From: Planctomycetia bacterium
GTDB lineage: Bacteria; Planctomycetota; Planctomycetia; Pirellulales; UBA1268
Assembly: GCA_021414115.1 (NCBI GenBank)
Contig: JAIOPD010000046.1
Coordinates: 1-59,409 of the forward strand
Direction: 5' to 3'
DNA: 59,409 nucleotides
Shown here: one piece after another, positions 29,165 through 40,969 of the stretch
Layout of the letters: each line of letters opens with the position of its first letter
Numbering within the stretch: position 1 is the first letter of the stretch
The notes under the pieces: generated by a model
What the model was told of the DNA's origin: nothing
Databases searched by the model: none
The model's input: only the letters and a program-made list of their open reading frames with translations
Translations under genes and position numbers: made by a program

Positions 29165-29816
29165 ATCCACGTCCTCGAATGGTGCGGATCATCGACGCAT
29201 CGCGGCCTTTGTCGATCTTGCCGCGGAGTCGGTTGATGTGCACTTCGATCACGTTCGTCGGGCCGTCCCAGTCGAATCCCCACACGTGCTCGCAGAGCAT
29301 CTTTCGTGTCACCACCTGACCGCTGTACCGCATCAACAGTTCGAGGATGCTCAGCTCGGTGGGGGTGAGGTCGACTGTCCGGTCGTCGAGAGTGGCCCGC
29401 TTGTTCGACAGGTTGAGTTCCAGCCCGCCCACGGTGAGCGTCATGGCCGGCTTGTCGGCAGTGCGTCGGTGGACCGCCTCGATCCGGGCAAGCAGTTCGT
29501 CCATCGCGAACGGCTTCACGAGATAGTCGTCGGCCCCCGCCTCGAACGCCTCGAGCTTGTCGGGCACGAGCCCCCGGGCCGTGAGCACGATGACAGGCGT
29601 GCGCACCCCCTGCTTCCGGGCCGCCCGCAGCACCTCGAGCCCGTCCGCGCCGGGGAGCATGAGGTCGAGCACGACCAGGTCGCTGGCGAGGATGGCCTGG
29701 TCGCGGATGGCCGCGTCGCCTTCGGCAATCCAGTGGCATTCGTGTCCCGCGTCACGGATGGCCGTCGAGACGGCCTTGGCGATGATGGGGTCGTCCTCGA
29801 CGATGGAGACCTGCAT
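29145..29816 (-). CDS. OmpR/PhoB-family response regulator
   Basis: A 223-aa regulator with a receiver (EDD near residue 8, phosphoacceptor in VVLDLMLPG, Lys in VKPFAMDELL) and a C-terminal winged helix (LTPTELSILELLMRYSGQVV and VEVHINRLRGKID). The start at 29816 (MQVSIVEDD) is standard. It is translationally linked to the kinase at 27641-29164. Likely targets include the downstream porin. Confidence 0.93.
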   Translation of the reverse strand: MQVSIVEDDPIIAKAVSTAIRDAGHECHWIAEGDAAIRDQAILASDLVVLDLMLPGADGLEVLRAARKQGVRTPVIVLTARGLVPDKLEAFEAGADDYLVKPFAMDELLARIEAVHRRTADKPAMTLTVGGLELNLSNKRATLDDRTVDLTPTELSILELLMRYSGQVVTRKMLCEHVWGFDWDGPTNVIEVHINRLRGKIDKGRDASMIRTIRGRGYALATD

Positions 29817-29903
29817 GACGGATTTCCCCAGGAGGCACCGACGCGTCTGCCGGACGGCACGCTCGCCCGCCGACTCTCTGAGCATACCGCGCCCGCGCCG
29901 CGG

Positions 29904-31514
29904 CTACTCCCACTCGATCGTGGCTGGCGGTTTCGACGAAATGTCGTAGACCACGCGATTCACGCCGCGAACCTCGTTGATCACACGGGTCGAAATCCGG
30001 GCCAGCACCTCGTACGGAAGGTGGCTCCAGTCGGCGGTCATGAAGTCCTCCGTCTCGACCGCCCGCACGGCGAGGACGTCGTCGTAGGTGCGGGCGTCGC
30101 CCATCACGCCGACGCTCTGCACCGGGAGCAGCACCGCGAATGCCTGGGCCACCTGCCGCATCAGCCCGGCCCGGTCGAGTTCCTCGAGCACGATCGCATC
30201 GGCCTCGCGGAGCGTGTCGAGCCTGGGCCTGGTCACTTCACCGATGCACCGCACCGCCAGACCGGGCCCCGGAAAGGGGTGCCGCCAGACGATTCGCTCC
30301 GGCAGGCCGAGTTGCAGGCCGAGTTGTCTGACCTCGTCCTTGAAGAGATCGCGGAGTGGTTCGATCAACTCGAACTGCAGGTCGTCCGGAAGTCCGCCGA
30401 CGTTGTGGTGCAGCTTGATCGTGGCCGCGGGCCCGTCGGCCGCCGCGCCGCTTTCGATGACGTCGGGGTAGAGGGTGCCCTGGGCGAGAAACTTCGCGCC
30501 CTCGATCCTGGCAGCTTCCGCGGCAAAGCAGTCGACGAAGGCCTTGCCGATCCGCCGTCGTTTTTCCTGGGGTTCGGTCACGCCGGCAAGCGCCCCGAGA
30601 AACAGGTCCTCCGCCGGGACGACATGCAGGTCGGTCTTGAAGTGCTGCGTGAACTCCTCGATGACGGCCGCCGCCTCACCTTTCCGGAGCAGGCCGTTGT
30701 CCACGAGGATGCAGGAGAGTTGGTCGCCGATGGCCCGGCTGAGCAGTGCCGCCACGACCGCCGAGTCAACGCCGCCCGACAGGCCGCAGATCACGCGGTC
30801 GTTCCCCACACGCTCCCGCAGTTTGGTGATCATCGACGCGGCGAAGTCGTCGAGCCGCCAGGCGCCGGAGCAGCCGCATACCCGTGTGAGAAAGTTGCCG
30901 AGGATCGCGCCGCCCGCGGGGGTGTGGGTGACCTCGGGATGGAACTGCAGGCCGAACACGGGCAGGGTCGTGTGCCGCACCGCTGCGAGCGGGCAGGTGG
31001 CAGTGCGGGCCAGCGGCACGAAATCGGCCGACAACCCGTCGACCTGGTCGCCGTGGCTCATCCAGACCTCGGTCCGCGCATGCACGCCGGCGAAGAGCGA
31101 GTCGGCCTCCAGCACCTCGCAGGTCGAGCGGCCATACTCCCGGGCCTCGGCCTTTCCCACGCGGCCGCCGAGGGCGTCGCAGGCGAGCTGCATGCCGTAG
31201 CAGATCCCGAGCACGGGAATGCCGAGCCGGAACAGCTTGGGATCACACCTTGGCGCTCCGTCTTCGTAGACGCTCGCCGGGCCGCCGGAGAGGATGATCC
31301 CGCGGGGGGCCAGCGCGCGGATCCGCTCCGCGTCGATGTCGTGGCGGACGATCTCGCAGTAGACGTGCTGCTCACGCACCCGCCGTGCGATCAGCTGGGC
31401 GTATTGCGAACCGAAGTCGAGAACGATGACTCGTTCCGACTGCTGGGGGCTGGCGGGAGACGTCGTCGGGGCGGGCGTGGTCGCGGAGGTCGCCGCGGCG
31501 GCGGGGCGTGTCAT
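29904..31514 (-). CDS. guaA: GMP synthase (glutamine-hydrolysing)
   Basis: Converts XMP to GMP. The 536-aa product has the class I glutaminase (GICYGMQ with the nucleophile Cys, [12 protein letters not shown] with His/Glu), the PP-loop LSGGVDSAV, and the C-terminal dimer domain ending KPPATIEWE, as in all GuaA. The N-terminal 25 residues are Ala/Thr/Pro-rich and not conserved, so the start could be a little later. On the coding strand TATACT lies about 30 bases upstream as a possible -10. guaB is 8 kb away. Confidence 0.96.
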   Translation of the reverse strand: MTRPAAAATSATTPAPTTSPASPQQSERVIVLDFGSQYAQLIARRVREQHVYCEIVRHDIDAERIRALAPRGIILSGGPASVYEDGAPRCDPKLFRLGIPVLGICYGMQLACDALGGRVGKAEAREYGRSTCEVLEADSLFAGVHARTEVWMSHGDQVDGLSADFVPLARTATCPLAAVRHTTLPVFGLQFHPEVTHTPAGGAILGNFLTRVCGCSGAWRLDDFAASMITKLRERVGNDRVICGLSGGVDSAVVAALLSRAIGDQLSCILVDNGLLRKGEAAAVIEEFTQHFKTDLHVVPAEDLFLGALAGVTEPQEKRRRIGKAFVDCFAAEAARIEGAKFLAQGTLYPDVIESGAAADGPAATIKLHHNVGGLPDDLQFELIEPLRDLFKDEVRQLGLQLGLPERIVWRHPFPGPGLAVRCIGEVTRPRLDTLREADAIVLEELDRAGLMRQVAQAFAVLLPVQSVGVMGDARTYDDVLAVRAVETEDFMTADWSHLPYEVLARISTRVINEVRGVNRVVYDISSKPPATIEWE

Positions 31515-31628
31515 GGCGTGGAGTCGGCTCTGGAAAAACAGCGGAGTATAAGCGGGGGACCGGGTCCGACGCGACGCTCCCGCGGCAATCCGGGGCGGAA
31601 GGGCGTGCCGGGCGGCGGTCGGCCTTGC

Positions 31629-31634
31629 TATAGT
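31629..31634 (+). promoter_or_regulatory. -10-like TATAGT close to the surE start
   Basis: TATAGT sits seven bases upstream of the surE ATG (31642). If used, the transcript would have almost no 5' leader. No clear -35 was found. Confidence 0.3.
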
Positions 31635-31641
31635 GCCGCCC

Positions 31642-32403
31642 ATGCTCACACTCGTGACCAACGACGACGGCCTCTTCGCACCCGGGATCGCCGCGTTGGC
31701 GGACGCCCTGCGGAGCCTTGGCGACGTGAGTGTCGTGGCGCCCGCGACCGAGCAGAGCGGTGTGGGGCACGCGATCACGTTTCTGACGCCGCTCACCGCG
31801 AAGGAGATTTTCGACGGCGACCGCCGCCGTGGTTGGGCCGTCGACGGCAGCCCAGCCGACGCGGTCAAACTCGGCATCGCGGAGTTCTGTCCGCGGCGTC
31901 CCGACCTCGTCGTCAGCGGCATCAACAGCGGTTTGAACGCCGGGATCAACGTGCTCTATTCGGGCACGGTGGCCGCCGCGATCGAAGGTGCATTCTTCGG
32001 GATCACGAGCATCGCCGTGTCTCTCGAGTGGGATGAACATGCCAACTACGCCCGCGCCGCCGAGATCGCGATCGACGTGATCCGCGGCCTCTTGGACCGC
32101 AAGCCGGCGGCCGGCAGCCTCTTCAACATCAACATTCCGACCCGCGCGCTGCACGGGCCAGCCGAGTTGCGAGTCGTGCCGATGTCCGTGTCGCGGTACG
32201 GCGAGGCATTCGAGCGCCGGGTCGATCCGCGTGGCCGCGCCTACTATTGGGCCAGTAACGACCCGCCACCCCCACCGTCGCCGATCGAGTCCGATGTGAC
32301 CGCGCTCGCCGCGGGAGCCGTCACACTCACGCCGCTCCACTACGACCTCACCCACCGTGCCGGTCTCGACGACCTCGCCGCCGGTCGGTGGCGGATCGGC
32401 TAG
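31642..32403 (+). CDS. surE: 5'/3'-nucleotidase SurE
   Basis: Metal-dependent phosphatase acting on nucleoside monophosphates. The 253-aa product begins [10 protein letters not shown] with the metal-binding DD, followed by [28 protein letters not shown], and [21 protein letters not shown], all SurE signatures. GTG 31633 is an alternative start but ATG 31642 matches the family. It is divergent from guaA and convergent with the Ser/Thr kinase gene. Confidence 0.95.
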   Translation: MLTLVTNDDGLFAPGIAALADALRSLGDVSVVAPATEQSGVGHAITFLTPLTAKEIFDGDRRRGWAVDGSPADAVKLGIAEFCPRRPDLVVSGINSGLNAGINVLYSGTVAAAIEGAFFGITSIAVSLEWDEHANYARAAEIAIDVIRGLLDRKPAAGSLFNINIPTRALHGPAELRVVPMSVSRYGEAFERRVDPRGRAYYWASNDPPPPPSPIESDVTALAAGAVTLTPLHYDLTHRAGLDDLAAGRWRIG

Positions 32404-32470
32404 AGCGCATCCCACTTTGGTGGATCGCCCGCTCGGTGGCGGCAAAAGTCGCCGCCTCCTCCGCCTCCCC

Positions 32471-32583
32471 GTCAGGAAGCCCCAAGCGCCAGCGCGGGGA
32501 ATACGTCCACCACGTCTGACGGCTCCTCGCCATCAATACGGTCGCGCCCCGGATACCCGTCGCTCGCGCTCCGGGCTTCCCCG
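32471..32583 (-). repeat. Dispersed palindromic repeat, locus 6 (B and A arms, reverse orientation)
   Basis: The B arm is at about 32471-32512 and the A arm at 32549-32583, the same A-B order as at 37197-37310 when read on the minus strand. It lies between the convergent 3' ends of surE and the kinase gene and is joined to the palindrome at 32611-32742. Confidence 0.87.
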
Positions 32584-32610
32584 GCAACGGACACCATCGA
32601 GTATCCGAAA

Positions 32611-32742
32611 GGGGCTGCCCGTGCCCCGAGAGCCGGGCTCGGCGGCCAGCGAAGCCAGGATGGCGAAGCGCAGCCGGCGTGCAGAGAGCGGAGGCCACGA
32701 GGGCCGTAGCGAACGTCCGGCTCTCGGGGCACGGGCAGCCCC
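32611..32742. repeat. 26-bp perfect palindrome with 80-base spacer (copy 1)
   Basis: The arms 32611-32636 and 32717-32742 are perfect inverted repeats, starting GGGGCTGCCCGTGCCCCGAG. A second copy in opposite orientation is at 37046-37168. The spacer shares blocks such as ATCCTGGCT and CGCTGGCCGCCGAGCC (on the minus strand) with that copy. Confidence 0.92.
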
Positions 32743-32774
32743 GAGCCACCACTCGGGCCCCCATCAGCCCTTTA

Positions 32775-34250
32775 TCAGCCCTTCATCAGCAACATGATGC
32801 CGAGGCCAATCGCGAGCGCGATGCCGATGCCGATCGCGATCCAGAGGCCCAGCGGTAGGCCGGCGATGTTTTTCGGCGGCTTGGTCGCCGGCCTCGGCTT
32901 TGATGCCGGACTGCCCACGGCGGATTTGGTGGTATCGATCAGAATCGGCGCTGCACCACCGGGCCCGGTCGCCGCGCGGGGTTCAATGCGGGTGAACGAC
33001 GGCTGCGCACGGGCGATGCTCGATGGAGATGGCGTGGCGGGCAGACTGCCAGAGCCGCTGGTGGAGGACGGGGCTGGAGCGAAGGGAAAAATGCCACTCG
33101 ATGCGTTGCTGCTGCCGGGGCCGCTTCTGACGACGACCCCCGGGGCAGCGGCACCGCTCACCGCCCTGCGAGGCAACGCCCGCCGCGGCCCTTCCGGCTT
33201 CGGTCCGGCGGCCGCGTCGGCGGTGTTGGCGAGCCACGCGGCGAGAGCATCGGCCACCTCCCGTGCCGACTGTGGCCGGCCGTCGGGATGCTTCTCCAGC
33301 ATTCGAAAGTAGAGCTCGGTGATCGCGACCGGCACATCGGGCCGCTCATCGAGGAGGTTGGGCGGCGGCTTGTGGAGGTGCGCCTGGAGGCGGTCGGCGA
33401 GTTTTCCGGAGGCGAAGGGAGCCTTGCCGACGAGCAGGTAGTAAAGCGTGCAGCCGAGGGAATAGATGTCGGATCGGCGATCGGCTTTGTGGCTGTCGGT
33501 CGCCTGCTCCGGGGCGAGATAATCGGCGGTGCCCAGCACCTTCTCGTCGTGCTCGCGGGTCAGCGAGCCGTCCTCGTCGCCGCCGGCCAAGGCGAGCCCG
33601 AGATCGAGGATCTTCACCGTGCCGCGGCCGTCGACAATCAGGTTGGCCGGCTTGATATCCCGGTGAACGAGCCCTTCCTCGTGGGCGTGCTGGAGGCCGG
33701 CGGCGGCCTGGCGGATGGAGTCGGCGGCCTCGCGCACGCTCAGCGGCCCGTCGCGCTTGACCTTCGCGTGGAGGTCGATGCCATCGACATACTCCATGGC
33801 GATGTAGTGGATCGCGCCGGCCGTATCGAGGTCGAACGTGCGGACGATGTTCGGGTGACTGAGCCGCGCCGACTGCCTGGCCTCGCGTTCGAAGCGGGCG
33901 AGGTAGGAGGTCTGGTCGACCCGCTTCACCGGCAACACCTTGATGGCGACCTTGCTGCGGAGCGTGGCGTGCTCGGCGAGATAGACGCTGCTCATCCCCC
34001 CTGCCCCGAGCAGCCGCAAGAGTTTGTATTTGCCGAGCGTGAAGCCCTTGTGACGCCCCTTGAGCAGCTGCTCGATCTGCCACTGCGTGAGCAGGCCGGA
34101 TTCCGTCAACGCCGCCAGCATGGGCTCGGGAGGCGGTCCCGCGTGTCCGATCCAAGGCTCGACCGCCGCCATCAGCCGGTCCTCCTCCACCAGCCCGCTG
34201 CGGCGGACCACCTGGAGAAACTCGTCGACGCTCTGGACCAAGCCTGCCAT
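32775..34250 (-). CDS. Membrane-anchored Ser/Thr protein kinase
   Basis: A 491-aa kinase. Residues about 1-60 are a short leader region with helices (LTQWQIEQLLKGRHKGFTLG). The kinase domain (about 65-330) has GAGGMSSVYLAEH, the Lys in VAIKVLP, VHRDIKPANLIV and GTADYLAPEQ. The usual DFG is DLG. A Pro/Ser-rich linker (about 345-460) leads to one transmembrane helix at the very C-terminus (LWIAIGIGIALAIGLGIML), so the kinase faces the cytoplasm with no outside sensor. The start at 34250 is chosen over a longer frame lacking similarity. Confidence 0.92.
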   Translation of the reverse strand: MAGLVQSVDEFLQVVRRSGLVEEDRLMAAVEPWIGHAGPPPEPMLAALTESGLLTQWQIEQLLKGRHKGFTLGKYKLLRLLGAGGMSSVYLAEHATLRSKVAIKVLPVKRVDQTSYLARFEREARQSARLSHPNIVRTFDLDTAGAIHYIAMEYVDGIDLHAKVKRDGPLSVREAADSIRQAAAGLQHAHEEGLVHRDIKPANLIVDGRGTVKILDLGLALAGGDEDGSLTREHDEKVLGTADYLAPEQATDSHKADRRSDIYSLGCTLYYLLVGKAPFASGKLADRLQAHLHKPPPNLLDERPDVPVAITELYFRMLEKHPDGRPQSAREVADALAAWLANTADAAAGPKPEGPRRALPRRAVSGAAAPGVVVRSGPGSSNASSGIFPFAPAPSSTSGSGSLPATPSPSSIARAQPSFTRIEPRAATGPGGAAPILIDTTKSAVGSPASKPRPATKPPKNIAGLPLGLWIAIGIGIALAIGLGIMLLMKG

Positions 34251-34313
34251 GTGATGCACATTCGGGAAGGCGCGTGGCGACACGCTGAAACCTTCCTTTA
34301 TCGTACTCCAAAG

Positions 34314-34553
34314 ATGCCTTTTGTGTTGTATTCGCGTCGCGGGTGCCACCTCTGCGAACAGGCCGAAGACATGCTCTCTTTCCACGGCTTGGCCGCGGCC
34401 GTCATCGATGTGGATGCGGACGGCTCGGCCGGGGCGCGATTCGGCCTGCGGGTGCCCGTGCTCGAGATCGACGGCGTCGTGGCGTTGGAGGGCCGCTTCG
34501 ACGAGCGCGAACTCGTCCGCGTGCTCGCAGTCGCGCGACGATCAGAGGCCTAG
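34314..34553 (+). CDS. Glutaredoxin-like thiol protein
   Basis: A 79-aa protein with the thioredoxin-fold redox motif CHLC in LYSRRGCHLCEQAEDML, and VPVLEIDGVVALEG with the cis-proline. This is the compact glutaredoxin type. It is divergent from the kinase gene (63 bases) and its 3' end overlaps that of the HAD hydrolase on the other strand by 12 bases. Confidence 0.82.
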   Translation: MPFVLYSRRGCHLCEQAEDMLSFHGLAAAVIDVDADGSAGARFGLRVPVLEIDGVVALEGRFDERELVRVLAVARRSEA

Positions 34554-35162
34554 CGGCAGGCCGCGACGGGTGAGCTGGTCGGTGAGCACGTGGGCCGCCG
34601 TGAAAAGTTCGGCGTCCCAGCCGGCGGCCCGGGCCGCCGCAACGTGCTCGGTCAGGTCGTCGCAGAAAAAGATCCGCGCGGGCTCGACGCCCGCCCGAGA
34701 GGCGGCGAACTCGTAGATCCCGCGGTCGGGCTTCGCCATGCGCACCTCGTGGCTGAGCACGATCTCGCGGAAGGTTCCGGGCACGATGCCGTAGTCACCC
34801 GAGGCGAGAAACCGCCAGTGCGGGTCGCACGTGTTGGAGAGGATGCCGAGCGGGATGCCCGCCCGGTTGCAGGCCGCGATGACGGGGAGCATCGCGACGT
34901 TGAGGTCGAACATGTCGCTCGTCGCCCGGGCCAGCCTGCCCGGGTCGGGCCGGGTGCCGGTGCGCCGGGAAAACTCGGCGTGAAACTCCCCCCAGCCGAT
35001 GTCGCCGCGCTCCAGCGCCTGCTGCAGGCCACCATCCATGACGGCGTCGCGAACCCGCGCCGCATCGACGCCGCTTGCCTCCGCCATCTGCCGAAAGGCC
35101 CGCTCACGGTCGAAAAAGAAGACGACGTTTCCGAGATCGAAATAGATGAAGTCGGGAGGCAT
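34542..35162 (-). CDS. HAD-superfamily hydrolase (YihX-like)
   Basis: A 206-aa phosphatase-like protein. Motif I is [12 protein letters not shown] with nucleophile D9. The usual acid/base Asp two residues on is Gly, as in the FDLGNV group. Motif II is GILSNT, motif III is [11 protein letters not shown] with the Lys, and motif IV is [10 protein letters not shown]. The substrate is unknown; relatives include sugar-phosphate phosphatases and haloacid dehalogenases. Confidence 0.85.
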   Translation of the reverse strand: MPPDFIYFDLGNVVFFFDRERAFRQMAEASGVDAARVRDAVMDGGLQQALERGDIGWGEFHAEFSRRTGTRPDPGRLARATSDMFDLNVAMLPVIAACNRAGIPLGILSNTCDPHWRFLASGDYGIVPGTFREIVLSHEVRMAKPDRGIYEFAASRAGVEPARIFFCDDLTEHVAAARAAGWDAELFTAAHVLTDQLTRRGLPLGL

Positions 35163-35298
35163 TTCGGGGCGGTGTGACGGTGGCGGGAGCGGCGGCTTTC
35201 AAGCGTGGGATCAGCATACTATCCTGCGGCAGTCGCCCGTGGACCGGCCTGGGCCGGCGAGCGACCAGACACCGCCCCATCGCAAGGAACACCGCGAC

Positions 35299-36978
<1,680 letters not shown>

Positions 36979-37045
36979 GGAGCGGCTTCAGACGCGGAGC
37001 GCTGTGGGCAGGCGCAGTTGGTCGTTGCCGGGGCTTGCGTGGGTC

Positions 37046-37168
37046 GGGGCTGCCCGTGCCCCAAGAGCCGGACGTTGGCTTCGGGGAACCCGGCCCACCG
37101 CGCTCTGCAACCCGGCCATCCTGGCTGCGCTGGCCGCCGAGCCCGGCTCTTGGGGCACGGGCAGCCCC
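37046..37168. repeat. 26-bp perfect palindrome with 71-base spacer (copy 2)
   Basis: The arms 37046-37071 and 37143-37168 are perfect inverted repeats, starting GGGGCTGCCCGTGCCCCAAG. Compared with copy 1 one base differs in each arm so that pairing is kept (A-T here, G-C there). Confidence 0.92.
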
Positions 37169-37196
37169 TTCCGGGTACTCGATGGTGTCCGTTGCC

Positions 37197-37310
37197 GGGG
37201 AAGCCCGGAGCGCGAGCGACGGGTAGACGGGTGGCTACCCGTGAGGATGGTGCGGAGCGGGTTGGCGTGGAGGGCGTATTCCCCGCGCTGGCGCTTGGGG
37301 CTTCCCGACA
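37197..37310 (+). repeat. Dispersed palindromic repeat, locus 7 (A and B arms)
   Basis: The A arm is at 37197-37232, continuing CGACGGGTAGACGGGTGGC, and the B arm at about 37253-37310. This is the best complete version in forward orientation. It lies between the convergent 3' ends of ilvD and the proline-rich secreted gene. A fragment of an A arm (GGGAAGCCCGGCTG) follows at about 37334. Confidence 0.88.
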
Positions 37311-37347
37311 AAGAGCCGTGGCATCGGGTGCCTGGGAAGCCCGGCTG

Positions 37348-38265
37348 TTATCTGGGGATCGGAAGCGTCTCGATGGGCACGGGAGGCCCGGGTGCGATCG
37401 CGGCGCCCGGCGGGAGCTGCTCGGGCCTGATCGGGGCGCCGTAGACGGGGCCCCGGGGCACTGGCGGGGCTGAGGGCGGAGCAACCGCGCCGGCTGCGGC
37501 GTCGGGGGGCTGGTAGTAGGGCTCGACCTGCGGCTGCGGCTGCACGCCGAGTTTCTCGAGCACGCGGGAGAGCATCTTTTGCTCGAGGAGCGGATCGCGG
37601 CCCATCGGGATCCAGCCGAGGTTGGGCGTGGGGCTGGCGACGGGCCGGGGCTGGTCGCCCACCTGCTGGCCGAGCGTGGGAAGCGGCGTGCCGTAGCGGT
37701 AGAGCGAGTCGTCGTTGCGGAACGAGGCGCCGCCGGTCGTGGCCTGCATCGGCCGCGGAAGGTTTTCGAGTTCCTTGTTCACCACCACCTCGACTCGCCA
37801 GCCGGTGGCGTCGGGCGTGAGCCGCATGGTGGCGATTCGGCGAATCGACTGCAGCGTCGACTCCCACCGCTCGCCCCAGCCGACGGAGTCGCCCCGCCAG
37901 GGCTCGAGGACCGTGGCGCCGGTCTGCGGAAAGGTGTCGATGCGGCCTTCGGTCGGCACTCCGTTGGCAAACACGACCCGCTGCTCAGCCTGCACCTTGA
38001 AGAAGTCGTCGGTCACATCGACCATCTTCGTCCAGACGAGTTCGGCATCGAGCGGCGGAATCATCACGGCGTTGCGGGGCGCGGGGGGCGGTCCGGGAAG
38101 CACGGGGCCGCCGGGGCCGATGATCGCGCCTTCGGGCAACGGGGCAAAGGGGTTGGGCTGCCCCGGCACCGCGGCGGGAGGGCCCGGGAGCAACTCCTGC
38201 GCACTGGAGACGACGCCCGTCACGCAGGCGATGGCCAGCACGAGGAGGGCGATGCGGCGCGACAT
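37348..38265 (-). CDS. Secreted proline-rich protein of unknown function
   Basis: A 305-aa protein with an N-terminal signal (SRRIALLVLAIACVTGVVSS); the Cys could be lipid-modified, though the lipobox is poor. The middle (about 70-230) looks folded, with VWTKMVDVTDDFFKVQAEQRV and GWGERWESTLQSIRRIATMR. The ends are Pro/Gly-rich. I do not recognise the family. The start at 38265 is chosen because it gives the signal peptide. Confidence 0.7.
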   Translation of the reverse strand: MSRRIALLVLAIACVTGVVSSAQELLPGPPAAVPGQPNPFAPLPEGAIIGPGGPVLPGPPPAPRNAVMIPPLDAELVWTKMVDVTDDFFKVQAEQRVVFANGVPTEGRIDTFPQTGATVLEPWRGDSVGWGERWESTLQSIRRIATMRLTPDATGWRVEVVVNKELENLPRPMQATTGGASFRNDDSLYRYGTPLPTLGQQVGDQPRPVASPTPNLGWIPMGRDPLLEQKMLSRVLEKLGVQPQPQVEPYYQPPDAAAGAVAPPSAPPVPRGPVYGAPIRPEQLPPGAAIAPGPPVPIETLPIPR

Positions 38266-38421
38266 GCGGGGGCCTAGGCGGGATCGGACTCCGGCCGTGA
38301 CAGACACCGGCCGCTCGGGCGGCATGGTCGCGAATCGGCCCTGCCCCCTCAATGCCAGTTCGGCCCGCAAAAAGCGGGGCTCATGCGGCCGGGCGGCGGG
38401 CAGAACACCGGCCGGGGCCGC

Positions 38422-39108
38422 TCAGCAGGCGCCGATGCGGGCGGCGAGTTCCTCGAACTGCCGGGCATGGCGGGCATGCGACGTGTGGAGATGCTCGCCT
38501 TGGGAGATGAACCGGATGCGGTCGTTCCGCTCGACGCCGCTTTCCCGGAGGATCCGCTCGAACGGCAGCCGTGACTGGGCGTAGACGACGAGGAGCTTGT
38601 GCTCGTCGAGCTGCACCTCGAGGGAGAGTTCCGGATGCAGCACGGCGATCGACGTGCAGCCGTCGTTGAGCAGCAGGTCTTCGTATTCCCAGAGCATGCT
38701 CTCGAGCACGAGCCTCTCGACGCCTTCGCGGGTCAGTTCGCGGCGGACGTCCTTGGAATCGTGCGACGATTCGAGGACGACGTCGCAGGTGTCGCCGAGC
38801 GGTTCGATCAGTTCCAGAAACGTGGAAAACAGATCCTCGCTGGAGACGGCGGCGATCACGGCGGGCATCCGGCCGCCGGTGCGCGGGTCGACGTAGGCAT
38901 CGTGTCGGAAGCCGGCCTGCGGCACGACGTCGAGATGCCAGCCGGGGCGAACCGCCTCGGTGAGCGTGAACCGGCCGTAGCGGCTGCGGGCAAGGTGGGC
39001 GTCCATCGCCGCCTGGTCGGGCTGCGCGGCCGCGGTCTGGGGAGCGGTCACGGCGCGGAGCAGTGAGGTGGCGGGAAGCGTCGGGCTGGAGTCTTCGTGG
39101 AGGCGCAT
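38422..39108 (-). CDS. Conserved-looking cytoplasmic protein of unknown function
   Basis: A 228-aa acidic protein without signal or membrane segment. Features visible: DAYVDPRTGGRMPAVIAAVS, then a helical region rich in acidic residues (EGVERLVLESMLWEYEDLLL) and a His-rich C-terminus (GEHLHTSHARHARQF). The start at 39108 (MRLHEDSS) is taken since upstream residues lack protein-like character. It is divergent from guaB by 209 bases. Confidence 0.65.
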   Translation of the reverse strand: MRLHEDSSPTLPATSLLRAVTAPQTAAAQPDQAAMDAHLARSRYGRFTLTEAVRPGWHLDVVPQAGFRHDAYVDPRTGGRMPAVIAAVSSEDLFSTFLELIEPLGDTCDVVLESSHDSKDVRRELTREGVERLVLESMLWEYEDLLLNDGCTSIAVLHPELSLEVQLDEHKLLVVYAQSRLPFERILRESGVERNDRIRFISQGEHLHTSHARHARQFEELAARIGAC

Positions 39109-39253
39109 GATGAACCGCGTGGTGACGAGGGGTGCCCCGGCGGGTGCCGGATTCGAAGGGCACCACAAACCTAGGACACGCTTTCGCGCCGTGCGGACCC
39201 GCCTGCCAACCCGCCGCAAACCCGGCCGCGACGGGCTTTGGAACGGCGGGACG

Positions 39254-39283
39254 TTGCCCTCCGGGGCGTCCAGAGCCCATAAT
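39254..39283 (+). promoter_or_regulatory. Candidate guaB promoter
   Basis: TTGCCC (39254-39259) and CATAAT (39278-39283) are separated by 18 bases, 35 bases ahead of the guaB start. AAGGAG at 39302-39307 is the ribosome site. Confidence 0.45.
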
Positions 39284-39317
39284 GCCGGGCTTTTCCAGCA
39301 CAAGGAGCCCTGGCCTC

Positions 39318-40793
39318 ATGGACGGGAAAATCGTCGCTACCGGAATCACCTTCGACGACGTGCTGTTGGTGCCGAGGCATTCGGCCGTCGTGCCCGCCGA
39401 GGTGGACGTCAGCACCCGCCTGACCCGCGGTATCTCGCTCAAGATCCCGATCATCAGCTCCCCGATGGACACGGTCACGGAGAGCGAGATGGCGATCGCC
39501 CTGGCCCAGGAAGGCGGCCTCGGGGTGATCCATAAAAACCTCTCGATCGACCGGCAGGCCGAGGAGGTCGACAAGGTCAAGCGGACCGCCAACGGGATCA
39601 TCATGGATCCCGTCACGCTCCCCCCGTCGGCCACGGTCGCCCGGGCCCGCGAGGTGATGGATCAATACAACATCTCGGGCGTGCCGATCACGGCCGACGG
39701 CCGTCGCCTCGTGGGCATCATCACCCGGCGCGACCTCCGCTTTCTGGAGAGTGGCGAGACGCCGATCGCGGAGATCATGACGAAGTCGGGGCTCGTCACG
39801 GCGACCGGCAACGTGTCGCTCGACGAGGCCGAGAAGATCCTGATGGCCAACAAGGTCGAGAAGCTCCTGCTCGTCGATGCGGTGGGCGTGCTCACCGGGC
39901 TGATCACGATCAAGGACATCGACATGATGAAGCGGTTTCCCAACGCCTGCAAAGACCGGCAGGGCCGGCTGCGGGTCGGGGCGGCGGTGGGGGTCTTCGA
40001 CTACGAACGGGCGGCGAGCCTGATCGCCAAGGGGGTCGACATGCTGGTCGTGGACAGCGCCCATGGCCATTCGTCGAACGTGATCGAGACTGTCGCGGCC
40101 ATCAAGAAGCGGTGGGAGATCGAGGTGGTGGCGGGCAACGTGGCCACCCGCGAAGGCTGTCGCGATCTGATCAAGGCCGGGGCGGATGGCGTCAAAGTCG
40201 GGATCGGCCCCGGATCGATCTGCACGACGCGGGTCATCTCCGGCGTCGGCGTTCCTCAGATCACGGCGGTCTGGGAGGCATCGCAGGAGGCCGCCGCTGC
40301 CGGCGTGCCCGTGATCGCCGACGGCGGCATCCGCTACTCGGGCGACATCACCAAGGCGATCGCCGCGGGTGCACACTGTTGCATGCTCGGCGGGCTGCTC
40401 GCCGGCGTGGCAGAAAGCCCCGGCCAAACCGTCCTCTACCTCGGCCGCACCTTCAAGGCCTACCGTGGGATGGGATCGCTCGGGGCGATGGTTCAGGGTT
40501 CGAGCGAACGCTACCGGCAGAAGGCGTCAGGCCGCGGCGGCGACAAACTGGTGCCGGAAGGAGTCGAGGGACGGGTGCCCTTCAAGGGACCGTTGAGCGT
40601 GTTCGTCTACCAGCTCGTGGGCGGCCTCCGGGCCGGCATGGGCTACTGTGGCACGCGGACGATCGAGGAGCTCCGGTCCGACTCGCGGTTTATCCAGGTG
40701 ACCTCGGCCAGTGTTCGCGAGAGCCATCCTCACGACATCGTGATCACGCAGGAAGCTCCCAACTACACCGCCGAGCACGCCAAGCCCGAGTGA
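39318..40793 (+). CDS. guaB: IMP dehydrogenase
   Basis: Oxidises IMP to XMP, the first committed step to GMP. The 491-aa product has the split barrel with [11 protein letters not shown] at the start, two CBS domains (about 95-205), and catalytic C302 in [16 protein letters not shown] with the flap follows, and [11 protein letters not shown] is near the end. ATG 39318 has AAGGAG ten bases upstream; a longer frame is not needed. guaA lies 8 kb to the left. Confidence 0.97.
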   Translation: MDGKIVATGITFDDVLLVPRHSAVVPAEVDVSTRLTRGISLKIPIISSPMDTVTESEMAIALAQEGGLGVIHKNLSIDRQAEEVDKVKRTANGIIMDPVTLPPSATVARAREVMDQYNISGVPITADGRRLVGIITRRDLRFLESGETPIAEIMTKSGLVTATGNVSLDEAEKILMANKVEKLLLVDAVGVLTGLITIKDIDMMKRFPNACKDRQGRLRVGAAVGVFDYERAASLIAKGVDMLVVDSAHGHSSNVIETVAAIKKRWEIEVVAGNVATREGCRDLIKAGADGVKVGIGPGSICTTRVISGVGVPQITAVWEASQEAAAAGVPVIADGGIRYSGDITKAIAAGAHCCMLGGLLAGVAESPGQTVLYLGRTFKAYRGMGSLGAMVQGSSERYRQKASGRGGDKLVPEGVEGRVPFKGPLSVFVYQLVGGLRAGMGYCGTRTIEELRSDSRFIQVTSASVRESHPHDIVITQEAPNYTAEHAKPE

Positions 40794-40969
40794 TCCGCGG
40801 GGCGTTCGCACCGGCAGACCCCGGGAAACCGACCCGGGGATTTGGGGCGGGCGGGCGAACTGCAGTGGTCCTGACACGGCAGCCGGTATGGTCGTCAAAG
40901 TCGCGCGGGGCATTGCGCCGATCTTCCGGAAGACGTCTTCGTCGCCGCTTCACCTCGGACGCTGTCGCC

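Noticed and set aside
29040-32036. Plus-strand open frame of 998 codons
   Set aside because: It runs antisense through a kinase, a response regulator and guaA and has no domain; a GC artefact.
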